Of a DNA stretch of 64,000 bases, positions 35,559 to 43,058 are shown in pieces; position 1 is the stretch's first letter; each line of letters opens with the position of its first letter. Position numbers and translations under genes: made by a program. The DNA lies in assembly GCA_900548465.1 (NCBI GenBank), contig URKY01000002.1, positions 68,296 through 132,295 on the forward strand, given 5' to 3'. This DNA is from an uncultured Eubacterium sp. GTDB taxonomy: Bacteria; Bacillota; Clostridia; Lachnospirales; Lachnospiraceae. The notes beneath the pieces are model-generated. The model saw only the letters and a program-made list of their open reading frames with translations. It was not told where the DNA came from and made no database searches.

Positions 35559-36155
35559 TTATACAGTCACTCTTCCCTGCAGGGCTCTAAGCAAAGTTAC
35601 ATTATCTATGCATTCTAAATCTCCACCTACCGGAACTCCACTTGCAATTCTTGTGACTTTTATGCCCAAAGGTTTTACGACCTTGCTAATGTACATAGCC
35701 GTAGCCTCTCCTTCAACGCTGGAGTTCGTTGCAATTATTACTTCGTCAATGTCATCCTTTAATCGTTGAAACAGTTCTTTAAGTCTGATATCATTCTGGC
35801 CAATTCCTGCCATGGGATTAATGGCACCATGCAAAACATGATAAACACCATTGTATTCTCCCACTTTTTCATATGCCATCATATCCTTGGTAGACTCAAC
35901 AACCATAATTGTCTTATGGTCTCTGGTCTTACTGCTACATATCGGACATACGTCCTGATCTGTCAGTGTGCAGCAAACCTTGCAGTATTTCACATTATTT
36001 TTTGCATTTATCATGGAATTTGCCAGGTCTTCTACCTGTTCCTTTGGCATATTTAAAATGTGAAACGCCAGCCTTCCTGCTGTTTTTGAGCCTACTCCCG
36101 GCAGTGATGCCAATTCTTCAACCAGCTTCGTAATATATCCACTGTAATAATCCAA
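35559..36155 (-). CDS. recR: Recombination protein RecR
   Basis: 198 residues. It acts with RecO and RecF in loading RecA at gaps. Motifs in order: helix-hairpin-helix LASLPGVGSKTAGRLAFH, four-Cys zinc finger CKVCCTLTDQDVCPIC, and the Toprim domain with MVVESTKDMMAYE and HGAINPMAGIGQND. It follows ebfC by 18 bp, the classic dnaX–ebfC–recR order. Confidence 0.96.
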   Translation of the reverse strand: MDYYSGYITKLVEELASLPGVGSKTAGRLAFHILNMPKEQVEDLANSMINAKNNVKYCKVCCTLTDQDVCPICSSKTRDHKTIMVVESTKDMMAYEKVGEYNGVYHVLHGAINPMAGIGQNDIRLKELFQRLKDDIDEVIIATNSSVEGEATAMYISKVVKPLGIKVTRIASGVPVGGDLECIDNVTLLRALQGRVTV

Positions 36156-36173
36156 TGTTTAACCTCTCTTTAT

Positions 36174-36515
36174 TTAGAAAAGTCCGCCAAGCCCACCTGT
36201 AATGCTGGACATTTTCTGAGTAGACATTTCTTCTATTTTTCTGATTGCCTCATTTGTGGCAGCCATTATTAAGTCCTCAAGCATCTCAACATCATCAGGA
36301 TCCACTGCATCAGGATCCAATTTTACTTTTGTAATTTCCTTAGTTCCTGAGATAGTTACTTCTACAGCTCCACCACCTGCTGTTGCTGTGTATTCTGCAG
36401 CCTCTAATTCTGCCTGAGCCTCTTCCATTTGCTTCTGCATTTTCTGAGCCTGCTTCATTATATTATTCATGTTTCCTGCCGGCATTCCTCCCGGAAATCC
36501 ACCTCTTCTTGCCAT
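36174..36515 (-). CDS. ebfC: YbaB/EbfC family nucleoid-associated protein
   Basis: 113 residues from the ATG at 36515, with GAGGAGG upstream inside the end of dnaX. A Gly/Met-rich N-terminus (ARRGGFPGGMPAGNMNN) leads to a helix (IMKQAQKMQKQMEEAQAELE) and a beta-domain (GGAVEVTISGTKEITKVKLD). The family forms tweezer-like dimers that bind DNA. The dnaX stop and this start are one base apart, so the genes are translationally coupled. Confidence 0.93.
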   Translation of the reverse strand: MARRGGFPGGMPAGNMNNIMKQAQKMQKQMEEAQAELEAAEYTATAGGGAVEVTISGTKEITKVKLDPDAVDPDDVEMLEDLIMAATNEAIRKIEEMSTQKMSSITGGLGGLF

Positions 36516-36516
36516 A

Positions 36517-38079
36517 TTATATATCCTCCTCATCAATCTGCATATTTATTTTTTTTACAACCTCCTGAAAATAGTCGCCAAAATTCTGATTATTTTCAAG
36601 CATTGTCATTTCTACTTTTACCCGTTTTTGTATTTCATCACTGATAAGTCCCGTAAGCATCTCAATAACCTCAGGTTTGTTGCAGCCTTCATAGCCAATT
36701 GAGCCCGTATTAAATACTATAAGCAAAGTGTCTGCTCCCTTAACACTAAAACGTGCATCCTGCAGATATATCTTATAAGGGTTTGAAATATGTCTCTGAA
36801 TTTTTCCCCAGTTATTTACTACTTCCTGTATATCCTCAGGTATAGGCTTATCATATACCTTTTTAGGCTTTTTCTCCGCCTGTTGCTGCACTGGTGTTGT
36901 CGAAACATTTTGAACCGTAAAGTTGCCCTTTTCTAATTTATTTTCAACTACTGCTATTCTGTTGTTTAATGCACTTATGTCATTTTCCATAGCCGGCCTG
37001 TTTAGCTTAATAAGGGCAATTTCTATAAGAACCCTTTTCTGTGATGAATATTTCATCTGACTTTCAAGTTCTGAAAAAACTTTGATGTATCTCATTATCA
37101 CATCAATGTCTATCATCTCCGCCTCTTCCTTCAAAGCCTCAAGGCTTTCCGTGGAGGCATCAATGGCATCCATTGCACCGTCAGATGTTTTAATAAGCAT
37201 AAGATTTCTCAGATACCATATAAAATCATTAACAAACTGTCCCAATTCTCTTCCCTGCATTACCATTTCATCCAAAATATCAATACAGGCCACAATGTTA
37301 TTATCTATAATGTTTCGAACAAGTCTGCTGAATATTTCGTTATCAACTGCTCCAAGTACATCAAGTACATTGTCGTATGTTAATTTCTTTCCAAGGTAGA
37401 ATGCTATACACTGATCCAAAAGACTTAAAGCATCACGCATGGAGCCATCCGCAGCTTTTGCCACATATCTTATAGCCTTTTCCTCTACCTCAACCCCTTC
37501 TTTTTCCATTAACTCAGTAAGTCTTGCCGCAATTGTATCAATGGATATTCTTTTAAAATCATATCTTTGACATCTTGACAATATAGTTATTGGAATCTTA
37601 TGGGGTTCTGTTGTTGCCAGAATAAAAATAACATATGAAGGTGGCTCCTCTAATGTTTTAAGAAGTGCGTTAAAAGCACCAATAGAGAGCATATGAACTT
37701 CGTCAATTATATATACGGTATACTTTCCACTTGAGGGTGCATACTGTATTTCTTCTCTGATTTGTCTTATGTTATCTACACCATTATTAGAAGCAGCATC
37801 GATTTCAATTACATTCATCGAATTACCCATATTGACAGCCTTACATGTATCACATTCGTTACATGGGCTTCCATCTACCGGATGTTCACAGTTTACCGCC
37901 TTGGCAAATATCTTTGCTACAGTTGTCTTACCGGTACCTCTTGTACCGCAAAAAAGATATGCATGTCCTATTCTGTTTGCATTTATCTGATTTTTTAATG
38001 TCTGTACTATATGGTCCTGACCTTTTACCTGGTCAAATTCCGAAGGTCTGAACTTTCTGTATAATGCTGTATAAGACAT
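36517..38079 (-). CDS. dnaX: DNA polymerase III subunits gamma/tau
   Basis: 520 residues from the ATG at 38079 (AAAGGAG upstream). The clamp-loader ATPase: YRKFRPSEFDQVKGQDHIVQ, Walker A GTRGTGKTTVAK, four-Cys zinc module (CEHPVDGSPCNECDTC), Walker B IIDEVHML, and sensor LATTEPHKIP. A shorter tau-like tail follows with PVQQQAEKKPKK. It lies in the tadA–SRP RNA–dnaX–ebfC–recR block conserved in Firmicutes, although an efflux remnant has entered upstream. Confidence 0.96.
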   Translation of the reverse strand: MSYTALYRKFRPSEFDQVKGQDHIVQTLKNQINANRIGHAYLFCGTRGTGKTTVAKIFAKAVNCEHPVDGSPCNECDTCKAVNMGNSMNVIEIDAASNNGVDNIRQIREEIQYAPSSGKYTVYIIDEVHMLSIGAFNALLKTLEEPPSYVIFILATTEPHKIPITILSRCQRYDFKRISIDTIAARLTELMEKEGVEVEEKAIRYVAKAADGSMRDALSLLDQCIAFYLGKKLTYDNVLDVLGAVDNEIFSRLVRNIIDNNIVACIDILDEMVMQGRELGQFVNDFIWYLRNLMLIKTSDGAMDAIDASTESLEALKEEAEMIDIDVIMRYIKVFSELESQMKYSSQKRVLIEIALIKLNRPAMENDISALNNRIAVVENKLEKGNFTVQNVSTTPVQQQAEKKPKKVYDKPIPEDIQEVVNNWGKIQRHISNPYKIYLQDARFSVKGADTLLIVFNTGSIGYEGCNKPEVIEMLTGLISDEIQKRVKVEMTMLENNQNFGDYFQEVVKKINMQIDEEDI

Positions 38080-38167
38080 GACCGCTCCTTTCAATGATGT
38101 AAGGTATAATTGTTTTATGCCTGTTTGGGCACAATTCACCCATTTACACCTTTGGAAACATTATAAA

Positions 38168-38206
38168 CCAAAAAAGTTTTCCATACAAGATGTAGGAAAA
38201 CTTTTC
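38168..38206 (-). terminator. Terminator after the decayed macAB operon
   Basis: On the minus strand AAAAGTTTTCC pairs with GGAAAACTTTT and is followed by TTTTGG. It still marks the end of the former efflux operon just upstream of dnaX. Confidence 0.85.
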
Positions 38207-38224
38207 TAGTGTTTTTATTTGAAT

Positions 38225-38260
38225 TTATTCATATCTCAAAGCATCTATAGGATTTAAAGT
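38225..38260 (-). pseudogene. Last codons of a deleted MacB-type permease
   Basis: Shifted one frame relative to the truncated ATPase, the minus strand reads TLNPIDALRYE then stop. NPI(D/E)ALRYE is the usual C-terminal end of MacB/FtsX-type ABC permeases. The body of the permease is missing: a deletion appears to join the first half of the ATPase gene to these final codons. Confidence 0.7.
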
Positions 38261-38604
38261 TTCACATTAGCAATTGCCGTACTTCTGGCTATAAGATTAT
38301 ATGTCTGAAATACAAAACCTATATTTTTGTTTCTAATCTCTGACAACTGCTTGTCTTTTGCCCTACACACATCGGTTCCATCTAAATAATAATCACCTTT
38401 TGTAGGTTTGTCCAAGGCACCAATTATGTTCATCAAAGTTGATTTACCTGATCCGGATTCTCCTACTACCGAAAGAAATTCTCCCTGCTTAACCTCCAAA
38501 TCAATTCCATGCAATATTTCCAACTCATTGGGTTTTCCAACAAAGAAACTTTTTCTTATATTTTCCAGTTTTATAATATAATCTTTGTTATTTCTTTCCG
38601 TCAT
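38254..38604 (-). pseudogene. Truncated LolD/MacB-type ABC ATPase
   Basis: 116 residues. Start and RBS (AAGGAGAAAGAGG) are intact, and the N-terminal half of the nucleotide-binding domain is normal: Walker A VGESGSGKSTLMNIIG and Q-loop GFVFQTYNLI. It stops right after the Q-loop (ANVKL), so the signature motif, Walker B and H-loop are absent and it cannot hydrolyse ATP. It lies between the adaptor remnant and the permease remnant. Confidence 0.85.
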
Positions 38605-38627
38605 AAGTCTACCTCTTTCTCCTTGTT

Positions 38628-38858
38628 CTAAATTTTTATGGCTCTTTGTATTAAACTGTTTCCATTTTCTTTAACCGTGATATAACTGTTTCCATCCTTT
38701 GACGTTGTTATTGCATCATAAGGAACTGCATATACATCATCCGCTTCTTTTAAAAGAATACTGCACTTAGCAGTAAGACCTATTTTCAATCTTTCATCAT
38801 TTGTCTTTATTTTGATTTTCACTTCATATCCGTCAGATGAACCTGATGAGTTTCCTAA
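38628..38858 (-). pseudogene. Fragment of a MacA/HlyD-type efflux adaptor
   Basis: Open from 38858 with no start codon or signal sequence. SDGYEVKIKIKTNDERLKIG followed by AKCSILLKEADDVYAVPYDAI and GNSYITVKENG matches the beta-barrel/C-terminal part of MacA-type adaptors. The upstream membrane-anchor, coiled-coil and lipoyl parts are missing, and the C-terminal 40 or so residues are also lost. It precedes the truncated ATPase in the normal macA–macB order. Confidence 0.75.
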
Positions 38859-38897
38859 TTATAGATAATTTTTCCATTGCAAACATAAATATAGGCA

Positions 38898-38924
38898 GAA
38901 AAAAAGAAGCTTAAAAGCTTCTTT
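38898..38924 (-). terminator. Terminator downstream of SRP RNA
   Basis: On the minus strand AGAAGCTT-TT-AAGCTTCT is followed by TTTTTTCTG. It lies about 45 bp beyond the predicted 3' end of the SRP RNA. Confidence 0.85.
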
Positions 38925-38968
38925 CATATAGAGTGATGTTTTGCAAATTAGCATCATTTATTTTTTTA

Positions 38969-39233
38969 ATCCGTGCGATTTGCTTTGTGAATATCCCATA
39001 AGCGTTACCTTTACAGTTAACTCGGCTTAGGCACCCTCATGTCACACAAAGTTATCTGCTTAGTGCTGCTTCATTCCTGACCTGACACGGTTCACAGGAC
39101 TTTGTTGCATAAGACCCAAACGTCAACATCACTTATAAAGGGCAGCCCTACAAAATATCCCCGAGGCAAATCATCACCCCTGCTGTAGCGGTTTGCAGGT
39201 ACAGGGCTCCGCTATCTCCCCGGCTGCACGGAA
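38969..39233 (-). ncRNA. ffs: Signal recognition particle RNA (large, Alu-containing form)
   Basis: About 265 nt on the minus strand. The ends pair (CCGTGC near 39226–39231 with GCACGG at 38971–38976). The 5' part carries the Alu-domain GCCGGGG and a CTGTACCTG segment. The centre has the helix 8 signature GTCAGGTCAGGAATGAAGCA bound by Ffh. It sits between tadA and dnaX exactly as in Bacillus, where the gene is called scr. Confidence 0.93.
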
Positions 39234-39318
39234 ATGTTAAAACATATTTAGTTGTGTCACCATCACAGTAATATAGTGACAAAGGGTAGTATACCCTAAT
39301 TTGTTTTTCTTTGTCAAC

Positions 39319-39768
39319 TTAAGATTTTCTAAGTTTTCTAAAAAAGTCTTTTAGTAAACCGCTGCATTCGTCTTTAAGAATGCCTGTTTCGATTTCTACC
39401 TGATGATTAAACTTATCTACCTGTAGGAGATTCATTATGGAACCTGCACATCCCGCCTTTGGATTCATGCAGCCAATATAAACTTTTTTTATTCGTGCCT
39501 GAACAATTGCTCCGGCACACATTTGACAGGGTTCAGTTGTTACATACATTTCACAATCATCCAAACGCCAGTCATCTAACTTTTTGCTGGCTTTTTTTAT
39601 GGCATTAAGTTCCGCATGACTCAATGTATTCTTGTCCGTCATTCTTCTGTTATATCCACGTCCAATGACTTTTCCATCATGCACAATTACGCAACCTATT
39701 GGGACCTCTCCAATACTTGCAGCCTTTTTAGCCTGATTAATTGCCTGACGCATATACTTTTCTTCCAT
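39319..39768 (-). CDS. tadA: tRNA-specific adenosine deaminase
   Basis: 149 residues from the ATG at 39768, with GGAG 6 bp upstream; a TTG four codons earlier sits inside the RBS. It converts A34 to inosine in tRNA-Arg(ACG). Zinc ligands and catalytic Glu are present: SHAELNAI and EPCQMCAGAI. It also has IGEVPIGCVIVHDGKVIGRG and the C-terminal basic helix DFFRKLRKS. It precedes the SRP RNA on the same strand. Confidence 0.95.
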   Translation of the reverse strand: MEEKYMRQAINQAKKAASIGEVPIGCVIVHDGKVIGRGYNRRMTDKNTLSHAELNAIKKASKKLDDWRLDDCEMYVTTEPCQMCAGAIVQARIKKVYIGCMNPKAGCAGSIMNLLQVDKFNHQVEIETGILKDECSGLLKDFFRKLRKS

Positions 39769-39791
39769 TATATTCTCCAAAAACTTTTTTA

Positions 39792-41576
39792 TTACTTAAG
39801 TTCTTTGTCAATTACTTTCCAAATGCTGTCTTTTTCCTGACCAAGAGCCCAATATGCTGCCCCTGCCAGTTTATACTTTTTGATTAATTCCATTCTTGAC
39901 TTAATGGATGTTTCATCTTCAAGCCATATTGAATAAGTAGTCTTGCCCTTTGAATATGTTACGAAATTCTGACCTGTTTCCTTATCAAATGTAGGCTTTA
40001 CTCCCGCCTCTTTATAAGCCTTTTCTGCTGCCTTCATTCCCAATGCTTCACATGACAGGTAATAATTTCCATTTGCAGCATCCTGAATTAATACACCTGA
40101 ACCATCGCTGTGTTCCTGTGGTGTTTCCTTCCATGCTCTTGTGTAGAACGGAATACCGTTAATAATTCTTGATGCATCCTTTGCTTCTGCAATTGTATCT
40201 TTTATGGATTTTTCTGCGTATGACATAGAAGATACGGAACCTGCCACCTTGCTTCCCGTTGTGTGCTCATCATAATTCATAATCATAATATAATCTGCAA
40301 TCTTAAGTTGCTGCTCCCTGTCATAAAATCCACTCCACTCTGCCGGTGCGTAATTATCCACGGACAATACTTTCTTCGCTTTTCTACATGCCACGGAAAG
40401 TTCTCTTAAAAACTGCAAATAATCTCCGCTAATTTCTGAAGTAATATATTCAAAATCAATATTTACCCCGTCCAGTTCATAACTGCTTACATAATACATT
40501 ATGTTATTAACAAATTTCTGTCTTAATTTTGTAGATGTTAAAACTGTCTTTGTAAGCTTCTTATCAGTAAAATCATTTACAAGAGCCCACACCTTAATTC
40601 CTTTTTTATGAGCCTTCTCAACATAATCAAGTTCTGCCAGCGTTGAAAGATTTCCATTTTTGTCTGTCAGAGAGAACCATGTAGGTGAAAGAACATTAAT
40701 GCCTGATGTATTTTTAAGAAGATCATCAATATTTTTATTAGCACTCTGATTATAAATCTGATTCCATGCAAGACTTACTTTTTTGTCCATAAGAACATGT
40801 GTGTATGTATCATCATCATTCTTATATGAAACTTTTTTAGTATTTTTATTTTCTAAATTCTTCGTTGGAACATAACCGATATAACCGTCTTTTGTTTTTA
40901 CTTTATCCCAGTTTTTTCCTGTTTCAATAACGGTAACCTCTGTGCCCTTTGCTACTGTTTTTACAATAAGATTCTGATAATCCCCTTTAGTTCTCATTTC
41001 AATGTCTTTATCAGTTTTCATTGTAGTTTTTTCACCACTCTGATAACCAAGGCTTATTATTGCCGGTGCAGTCTTTGTAGCCTTTGTTATACTGTAATTT
41101 ACATCAACAAATTTCTTAATAAATTTTATATTTAAGTAACACTTATTATTTTCCACCAGATACGGAGTATAATCTATATTCTCTGTTGTCTTCCCTACAA
41201 TTGTTTTCTTTCCCTGTTCGGCTGTATATACCGTTGTGGCATCAGTAAAAAGAACTTTATTTTCTTTTTTGTCCCAGTAAAATCTTTTATCTATATTCGA
41301 CGCTACGGTATCAATGTTGATGAAAGCATCAACGTCTTTTAATATGGCATAGTTTTTGCTGTACTCTCTTTCCAAGGCTATTGCTGCAACTGCAGTTCCC
41401 ACTTTTGTTGTATAGGAAATGTCTTCATTGTTTTCGTTTTCATATGTCAGTTTCATATACCATTTTAAATCTACTTTTCCGTCATTTGTCTTTATAAATA
41501 AATCACATCCTGTAAACACTAACAGGGTAGAAATAATTGTAACCGCAATTAATATCTTTTTGTATATTGACTTCAT
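39792..41576 (-). CDS. GH18-type lipoprotein with SH3 domain (YaaH/YvbX-like)
   Basis: 594 residues. Lipobox VFTGC (Cys24) makes it a lipoprotein. An N-terminal region with a repeated beta-rich pattern leads to a bacterial SH3 module (LIVKTVAKGTEVTVIETGKN, KDGYIGYVPT). The C-terminal about 320 residues are a glycoside hydrolase family 18 barrel with the catalytic DGVNIDFEY, MIMNYDEHTTG, and a final WALGQEKDSIWKVI. Such proteins cut cell-wall or spore-cortex glycans. RBS GAGGAGG precedes the start. The leader contains a separate promoter–hairpin transcript. Confidence 0.88.
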   Translation of the reverse strand: MKSIYKKILIAVTIISTLLVFTGCDLFIKTNDGKVDLKWYMKLTYENENNEDISYTTKVGTAVAAIALEREYSKNYAILKDVDAFINIDTVASNIDKRFYWDKKENKVLFTDATTVYTAEQGKKTIVGKTTENIDYTPYLVENNKCYLNIKFIKKFVDVNYSITKATKTAPAIISLGYQSGEKTTMKTDKDIEMRTKGDYQNLIVKTVAKGTEVTVIETGKNWDKVKTKDGYIGYVPTKNLENKNTKKVSYKNDDDTYTHVLMDKKVSLAWNQIYNQSANKNIDDLLKNTSGINVLSPTWFSLTDKNGNLSTLAELDYVEKAHKKGIKVWALVNDFTDKKLTKTVLTSTKLRQKFVNNIMYYVSSYELDGVNIDFEYITSEISGDYLQFLRELSVACRKAKKVLSVDNYAPAEWSGFYDREQQLKIADYIMIMNYDEHTTGSKVAGSVSSMSYAEKSIKDTIAEAKDASRIINGIPFYTRAWKETPQEHSDGSGVLIQDAANGNYYLSCEALGMKAAEKAYKEAGVKPTFDKETGQNFVTYSKGKTTYSIWLEDETSIKSRMELIKKYKLAGAAYWALGQEKDSIWKVIDKELK

Positions 41577-41639
41577 TAGGCTTCCTCCTCATTAAAACTA
41601 TGTTTCATAATACCACATTTTTTTTATTCAGCCAATGAC

Positions 41640-41785
41640 AAGAAAGGCTTTTGTGTCATAAAATAAACTATAACACAAAAGCCACGTATTTCTGGGAAAA
41701 CTCAATTGTAATCAGGTAAGTCAAACTATACCCCGTGATATATAAACAATTCAGTTGTTGTTTAACCGCCCCATAAATTGTTCGC
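41640..41785 (-). ncRNA. Candidate small structured RNA or leader upstream of the GH18 gene
   Basis: From the promoter at 41792–41819 a transcript of about 145 nt would run leftward. It contains the stem AACAATT/AATTGTT (41776–41782 and 41745–41751) and ends in a hairpin GGCTTTTGTGTT / GACACAAAAGCC (41646–41683) followed by TTTCTT. I recognise no known riboswitch class. It could be an attenuated leader of the GH18 gene or an independent RNA. The rest of the 41577–41987 gap shows nothing further. Confidence 0.45.
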
Positions 41786-41791
41786 TCTTCA

Positions 41792-41819
41792 ATTATAACA
41801 TAATATATAAATGTTGCAA
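41792..41819 (-). promoter_or_regulatory. Promoter of the candidate small RNA / GH18 leader
   Basis: TTGCAA (41814–41819) and TATAAT (41792–41797) on the minus strand are 16 bp apart. Confidence 0.6.
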
Positions 41820-41987
41820 TATATTTTTATGTGATTTTTATTTTTTAACAATTTTAAAAATCTTGTAATATTTTGTACACTTTTATCGTATATATATTAT
41901 ATTGTAATATATTGCTAAGGCAAAAACTTTACACTTCTTAATTAATTGGATATACTATTAGAAGGATTAGATTGTGAGGTGATTTTT

Positions 41988-42716
41988 ATGAAAATTGAAA
42001 AAATAAATGAAAATCAGATTCGCTGCACCCTAACTAAGGAAGATCTTGCCGACCGTAATATTAAAATAAGCGAATTAGCATACGGCTCGGGTAAAACAAG
42101 AGAACTCTTTCAGGATATGATGCGTCAAGCCAATGATGATTTTGGATTTGAAGTAAATGATATTCCACTTATGGTAGAAGCTATTCCAATTTCACCGGAA
42201 GGCATTGTGTTAGTAATTACTAAAGTCAATGACCCCGAAGAAACGGAAAAACATTTATCAAAATTCTTTTCGAAAGAAATTAAAGATAAATTCAAAGATG
42301 GGCTTTTGTCACATTTGGACGATATGGAATTGGAGCTTGATGATTTCGAAGAAATTAACGACCATATTAAGGAACCACAAGGTCAGGTGGCAGAAGCCAA
42401 CAATGATTCGGAAGCCGGTTCATTATTATATAGTATCTATTCATTTAACACTCTAAGCGATGTGATTTCCGTAGCTGAAATTCTCGCTCCATCTTACAAG
42501 GGTGACAGTTCTGTTTATAAATCTCCATTTGATAACAGATATTACCTTTCATTGTGTGTAGATGGTTCAGAGGAGGGTATTATCAACAGAACCTGCGCAG
42601 TTCTCACTGAAAACGGCAGACGTGAAACACCAACCTACGTTAAGGAACTATATTTTGCAGAACACTTCGACGAAATAATCGCAGACAATGCCATCGAAAA
42701 GTTAGGCCAATTATAA
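41988..42716 (+). CDS. mecA: MecA-type adaptor protein
   Basis: 242 residues from the ATG at 41988, which has GAGGTGA upstream. MecA proteins bring substrates to the ClpCP protease. The N-terminal substrate domain (MKIEKINENQIRCTLTKEDL, ISELAYGSGKTRELFQDMM, ANDDFGFEV) is typical. An acidic linker (DDMELELDDFEEINDH) follows, then the ClpC-binding C-terminal domain (YSIYSFNTLSDVISVAEIL, LYFAEHFDEIIADNA). No clpC lies in the window. A 264-bp cruciform follows 45 bp after its stop. Confidence 0.88.
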   Translation: MKIEKINENQIRCTLTKEDLADRNIKISELAYGSGKTRELFQDMMRQANDDFGFEVNDIPLMVEAIPISPEGIVLVITKVNDPEETEKHLSKFFSKEIKDKFKDGLLSHLDDMELELDDFEEINDHIKEPQGQVAEANNDSEAGSLLYSIYSFNTLSDVISVAEILAPSYKGDSSVYKSPFDNRYYLSLCVDGSEEGIINRTCAVLTENGRRETPTYVKELYFAEHFDEIIADNAIEKLGQL

Positions 42717-42761
42717 AATCTGATAACGAAACCTGCCCGGCTTTTTGACGGAGCAGAAACG

Positions 42762-43025
42762 TAAGCACCGCCCGGGAAGTGATTTCTGGAGCGGTGTTTG
42801 CATTTAAATATCATTAGTATTTATATATAAAAAGAGCATCATATATTTTATAGGGAAAAGGTGATTTCCGAATCACTTTTTCAGATGCACTTGGCGCAGA
42901 ATTTATCAGAAATTCTGCGTTAATTGCATCGGTACTATAAAATTGATGCTCTTTTTATATCAATAAATACTAGTTATATTTAAGTTAAAACACCGCTCCA
43001 GAAATCACTTCCCGGGCGGTGCTTA
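42762..43025. repeat. 264-bp cruciform element with 38-bp perfect arms
   Basis: Positions 42762–42799 and 42988–43025 are perfect 38-bp reverse complements (containing CACCGCCCGGGAAGTGATTT). Inside them a second imperfect pair (AGTATTTAT…AAAAAGAGCATCA and its complement) extends the stem. At the tip sit two separate hairpins, GTGATT/AATCAC (about 42861–42877) and CGCAGAATTT/AAATTCTGCG (about 42895–42919), giving a cloverleaf-like fold. No ORF or target duplication is evident. It fills the gap between convergent mecA and the PIG-L gene. Confidence 0.85.
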
Positions 43026-43058
43026 TATTTCTTCTTCCGGTAAATAACCGGATATGTT

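Noticed and set aside
39792..41576. Copper-amine-oxidase-like N-terminal domain in the GH18 protein
   Set aside because: The N-terminal segment has a vague resemblance only, so it was left out of the call.
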